NCBI GenBank assembly: GCA_016278585.1
Contig: JADQBO010000354.1
Location: forward strand, 1 to 9,403
Length of the DNA: 9,403 nucleotides
DNA from: Desulfosporosinus sp.
GTDB lineage: Bacteria; Bacillota; Desulfitobacteriia; Desulfitobacteriales; Desulfitobacteriaceae
Reading direction: 5' to 3'
The notes under the pieces are model-generated. The model was given only the letters and a program-made list of their open reading frames with translations, did no database searches and was not told the DNA's origin. A program made the position numbers and the translations under genes. Shown here one piece after another: positions 7,270 through 9,403 of this stretch; within the stretch, counting starts at the first letter, position 1, and every line of letters starts with the position of its first letter.

Positions 7270-7299
7270 CCTTCTACCTCCCTTATATGTCAATAAACT

Positions 7300-7315
7300 C
7301 TCGGCGTTTGCCGAG
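7300..7315 (-). repeat. Short GC-rich hairpin in the qmoA leader
   Basis: CTCGGC and GCCGAG pair around a four-base loop (GTTT), 31 bases before the qmoA ATG and just upstream of its ribosome site. It directly adjoins the larger hairpin at 7318-7347. In the minus-strand transcript no U-tract follows. Confidence 0.6.
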
Positions 7316-7317
7316 GC

Positions 7318-7347
7318 GGTTGGAACAAGGACTTCCTTGTTCCAACC
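7318..7347 (-). repeat. Perfect 13-base hairpin in the qmoA leader
   Basis: GGTTGGAACAAGG at 7318-7330 and its exact complement at 7335-7347 surround the loop ACTT. It is the most stable-looking structure of the window. In the qmoA transcript it lies about 50 bases before the start codon and is followed by the second hairpin, not by a U-tract. That rules out a classical intrinsic terminator. A 5' stabiliser, a protein-binding leader or a palindromic repeat element are the alternatives. Confidence 0.75.
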
Positions 7348-7884
7348 TTATAGCATTCCTCCTAGATTAGTAGGAGATATTTGCTTTCAAAGTACTTTTG
7401 GGAAAAATATAGGACACTCTAGCTTTATTTTAGTATAAATAATTTTCTTTAGGGAATATGATTTGTTTCACATATGTATTTATATCTGCTTTCTTCGTAA
7501 GCGAACTGTTTAGGTTAAACGTAATAAAATGCACAAACTATATTAAAAAAATTTTTATTTCCAAATTAAGACTAGCACTCTGGTTGTAATAAGTCAATAT
7601 GACCACGATTAAGAAATCATATGGTAAAATTGGTAATTTATCATTTTTATCCATAAAACCCCAAGTATTTATCCAGGTATCAAATCTTGAATCATCAGAA
7701 TAACGTCAGATACGCTAGGCATTACTGCATTCTTACAAAAATTTCTTTTTTTATTTAATAACTTGATTCCCTTGTATAGCCTCGCATTTTCCCAATTCAA
7801 CCCAATCCTTCCTTAAATCCTCAATATCTTCTACATTTACCCTTAGAATTCCTTCTAGTTATGGAAAAACTTCATAAATCTATA
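7348..7884 (-). other. Gene-free stretch upstream of qmoA, with coding-like scraps
   Basis: No intact gene is seen here on either strand. It must contain the qmo promoter unless transcription reads through from further right. On the minus strand, 7751-7858 is an open run of 35 codons with a protein-like composition (VNVEDIEDLRKDWVELGK) but no start codon with a ribosome site; one in-frame TAA interrupts its upstream extension (IYEVFP). An overlapping frame ends at 7669 with MPSVSDVILMIQDLIPG, and a third contains SDDSRFDTWINTWGFMDK before running on. I do not recognise any of these. They may be remains of a decayed gene or chance open frames. Confidence 0.4.
7537..7564 (-). promoter_or_regulatory. 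Possible vegetative promoter upstream of qmoA
   Basis: TTGGAA (7559-7564) and TATAGT (7537-7542) on the minus strand are separated by 16 bases. They match the sigma-A consensus at 4 of 6 and 5 of 6 positions. The region is very AT-rich, so chance matches are likely. If real, it would give a 5' leader of about 260 bases that contains both qmoA hairpins. Confidence 0.2.
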
Positions 7885-7935
7885 AATATAGAAGGAAAAT
7901 GAGTGACGCAGTTGCACTCACCTTCCATCTATATT
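7885..7935 (-). terminator. Terminator hairpin after the beta-hydroxyacid dehydrogenase gene
   Basis: Arms of 21 bases (7885-7905 and 7915-7935) surround a 9-base loop, starting 6 bases after the dehydrogenase stop. Three positions do not pair in DNA. Two of these become G-U pairs in the minus-strand transcript but A-C mismatches in the plus-strand one, so the structure is adapted to minus-strand RNA. The run after the stem is U-rich but broken (UUUAUAGAUUU), so termination may be incomplete. Confidence 0.7.
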
Positions 7936-7941
7936 AGATAA

Positions 7942-8832
7942 TTAGCTCTTTAGTTCCTGGTAAAGCTTATATAGAGCTTGGGTTCCACTGTTTCCCTCTC
8001 CTCGCTCTGCCAACTTCTCATATAGTGTCTTTGCTAACTCTAAACCCGGGGTAACCAAGCCCATTTGTTTCGCAGAGTCTAAAGCAATCGTCATATCCTT
8101 AATAAAATGCTTAACATAAAAACCTGGGGCAAAATTATTAGCCAACATTCTTGGGGCCAAGTTACTCAAAGAAAAACTTCCAGCTGCACCTGATTCAATA
8201 CTTTTTAAAACCGTTTCGGGGTTTAAACCAGATTTCTGAGCATAGGCCATTGCTTCACAAACTCCAATCATATTCGAGGCAATGGCGATTTGGTTACACA
8301 TTTTTGTATATTGTCCAGCTCCTGCGCTCCCTTGTAAAATAATATTCTTTCCTAAGTAATTAAATATTGGAAGTACTTTTCTAAACACATCTTCATCTCC
8401 GCCTACCATGATTGCTAAACGAGCCTCTCGTGCACCAACATCTCCACCGGATACAGGCGCATCAAGGGCATACATTTCCATGGCTAGAGCTTTTTCATAA
8501 ATCTTCTTAGCAAGGTCTGGAGCTGAGGTTGTCATATCAACTAAATAACTACCTCTCTTAGCATGATTTATAATTCCATCCTCTCCTAAGTAAACTTCCT
8601 CAACATCTATAGGATAACCTACCATGGAGATAATAACATCACTCTTGGCGGACAATTTAGCGACAGTATCTTGCCAAACTGCCCCCATCCTAACTAATTC
8701 ATCTGCAGTTGCCTTAGTGCGGTTGTAAACAACAACTTGATAACCTGCCTTCAATAAATGACCAACCATACTCCTCCCCATAACTCCAGTGCCTACAAAG
8801 CCAATGATCGTATCATCTTTAGTCAATGTCAT
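7942..8832 (-). CDS. NAD(P)-dependent beta-hydroxyacid dehydrogenase (3-hydroxyisobutyrate / tartronate semialdehyde reductase family)
   Basis: The 296-residue length is normal for this family of soluble oxidoreductases that interconvert a beta-hydroxyacid and its semialdehyde. The N-terminal Rossmann motif is GFVGTGVMG (11-19). NRT after the second strand (37-39) hints at NADP(H) rather than NAD(H), an inference. The substrate-binding motif DAPVSGGDVGA is at 124-134, and the catalytic lysine is K177 in GAGQYTKMCNQ. KDMTIALD (245-252) is the conserved C-terminal helix motif. The exact substrate cannot be told: 3-hydroxyisobutyrate, tartronate semialdehyde, glyoxylate and succinate semialdehyde are all candidates. 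ATG 8832 has GGGGGA 8 bases upstream. It is flanked by hairpin terminators on both sides and appears to be a single-gene unit, not part of the sulfate-reduction block. Confidence 0.9.
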   Translation of the reverse strand: MTLTKDDTIIGFVGTGVMGRSMVGHLLKAGYQVVVYNRTKATADELVRMGAVWQDTVAKLSAKSDVIISMVGYPIDVEEVYLGEDGIINHAKRGSYLVDMTTSAPDLAKKIYEKALAMEMYALDAPVSGGDVGAREARLAIMVGGDEDVFRKVLPIFNYLGKNIILQGSAGAGQYTKMCNQIAIASNMIGVCEAMAYAQKSGLNPETVLKSIESGAAGSFSLSNLAPRMLANNFAPGFYVKHFIKDMTIALDSAKQMGLVTPGLELAKTLYEKLAERGEGNSGTQALYKLYQELKS

Positions 8833-8915
8833 TGATACATTCCCCCTTCAATAATTCCATCAGAAAAAACTATAGAATATTCCAAACACAAAGTTTCATT
8901 AACGGATTATTTTCA

Positions 8916-8960
8916 AAATATGGAGATAGACAGGATATAATCCTGCCTATCTCCATATTT
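8916..8960 (-). terminator. Terminator hairpin after the desulfoferrodoxin gene
   Basis: A 14-base perfect stem (AAATATGGAGATAG and its complement), one mismatch and a further 5 pairs close on a 5-base loop. It begins 9 bases after the desulfoferrodoxin stop. The arm ends in UAUUUU on the minus strand, a short U-tract, so an intrinsic terminator is likely though not of the strongest kind. Confidence 0.75.
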
Positions 8961-8969
8961 CATGAGTTA

Positions 8970-9353
8970 TTATTTATTAGCCTTCCAGAGACCGTGAATG
9001 TTGCAATACTCTCTAACCTCAATTACGTCATCTGCCTTGACTAAGAAAAACGCTTCAGGTGCTTGGCCTGCCTCAAGTTCTGCTCTAAGAACCTGATCCT
9101 TCGTAATAACTTCGATAAATCGTATAAAGTGTTTTTCTTCCATAGGATGGGCAACACTACCCACCTTGACTTTAATCCCACCGTCTGCTCCTTCTATAAC
9201 AGGAACATGTTTTTCTAGACTAGCATCCTTCGTCCCAGCTTCAAGTTTATCCATTGGCTTGTTACAGCAGACCAATGAAGATGCCCCTGTATAAACAACC
9301 TCAACAACATTTCCACAAATGCTACAACCATAAAGTTCTCTTAGGTTTGTCAT
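8970..9353 (-). CDS. dfx: Desulfoferrodoxin, class I (2Fe) superoxide reductase
   Basis: This protein reduces superoxide to hydrogen peroxide without making oxygen, an oxidative stress defence common in sulfate reducers and other anaerobes, in the cytoplasm. The N-terminal desulforedoxin domain binds a rubredoxin-like iron through C10, C13, C29 and C30. The catalytic iron site (center II) has H49, H69, H75, H120 and C117, with the conserved E47-K48 pair in LEKHVPV. All ligands are present, and 127 residues is the usual class I length. I chose ATG 9353 because the protein then begins MTNLRELYGC as in the family. AAAGGA lies 12 bases upstream, slightly far. An ATG at 9365 abuts that site, and the TTG at 9383 adds residues without family support. 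The frame is open to the right edge, but no homology is evident there. Confidence 0.95.
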   Translation of the reverse strand: MTNLRELYGCSICGNVVEVVYTGASSLVCCNKPMDKLEAGTKDASLEKHVPVIEGADGGIKVKVGSVAHPMEEKHFIRFIEVITKDQVLRAELEAGQAPEAFFLVKADDVIEVREYCNIHGLWKANK

Positions 9354-9403
9354 AAATATATCCATTCCTTTCGCTGCGCTCAAGGCACAAAACGTTATGA
9401 AAC

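Noticed and set aside
7318..7347. Intrinsic terminator or attenuator ahead of qmoA
   Set aside because: The stem is strong, but the transcribed strand continues with GCCUCGGC and not with a U-tract.
8826..9044. Plus-strand open frame of 72 codons between and over the dehydrogenase and desulfoferrodoxin genes
   Set aside because: It runs through the terminator hairpin and antisense into desulfoferrodoxin, and has no recognisable features.
7942..9353. Dehydrogenase and desulfoferrodoxin as part of the sulfate-reduction operon
   Set aside because: Each gene is followed by its own hairpin terminator and a spacer, and neither has a role in APS reduction.

Overview
The window carries the dissimilatory sulfate-reduction electron pathway of a low-to-moderate GC, Gram-positive anaerobe. 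Strong AGGAGG-type ribosome binding sites, the AT-rich base composition and the use of a soluble HdrCB-like protein in place of a membrane QmoC all point to a sulfate-reducing Firmicute. Desulfosporosinus or a close relative in the Peptococcaceae is my best guess; the genus is an inference. Every gene I can support lies on the minus strand, so transcription runs from right to left.

In transcription order from the right edge: a class I desulfoferrodoxin (superoxide reductase, 8970-9353) followed by a hairpin terminator; a beta-hydroxyacid dehydrogenase (7942-8832), also followed by a terminator; a spacer of about 650 bases (7270-7941) that holds unrecognised coding-like scraps and ends in two tandem hairpins in front of qmoA; then a long same-strand block: qmoA (6028-7269), qmoB (3801-6023), an HdrC-HdrB fusion of HdrD type (2542-3708), sat (1124-2290), aprB (605-1042) and the first 188 codons of aprA (1-565, cut by the window edge).

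The genes work as one pathway. Sat activates sulfate with ATP to adenosine phosphosulfate (APS), and AprBA reduces APS to sulfite and AMP. QmoA and QmoB, two HdrA-like flavin and iron-sulfur proteins, are thought to feed electrons to AprBA. In Gram-negative sulfate reducers the membrane subunit QmoC links this to menaquinol. Here that place is taken by a soluble protein with two ferredoxin-type clusters and two CCG domains, so the electron donor is open. The block is arranged qmoAB-hdr-sat-aprBA rather than the sat-aprBA-qmo order familiar from other sulfate reducers.

The least explained signal is non-coding. The qmoA leader and each of the three longer spacers of the block (qmoB-hdr, hdr-sat, sat-aprB) hold a sizeable inverted repeat with no U-tract behind it. 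These look like mRNA structures or dispersed palindromic elements rather than terminators. I found no tRNA, rRNA, CRISPR array, transposase gene or riboswitch that I could recognise.
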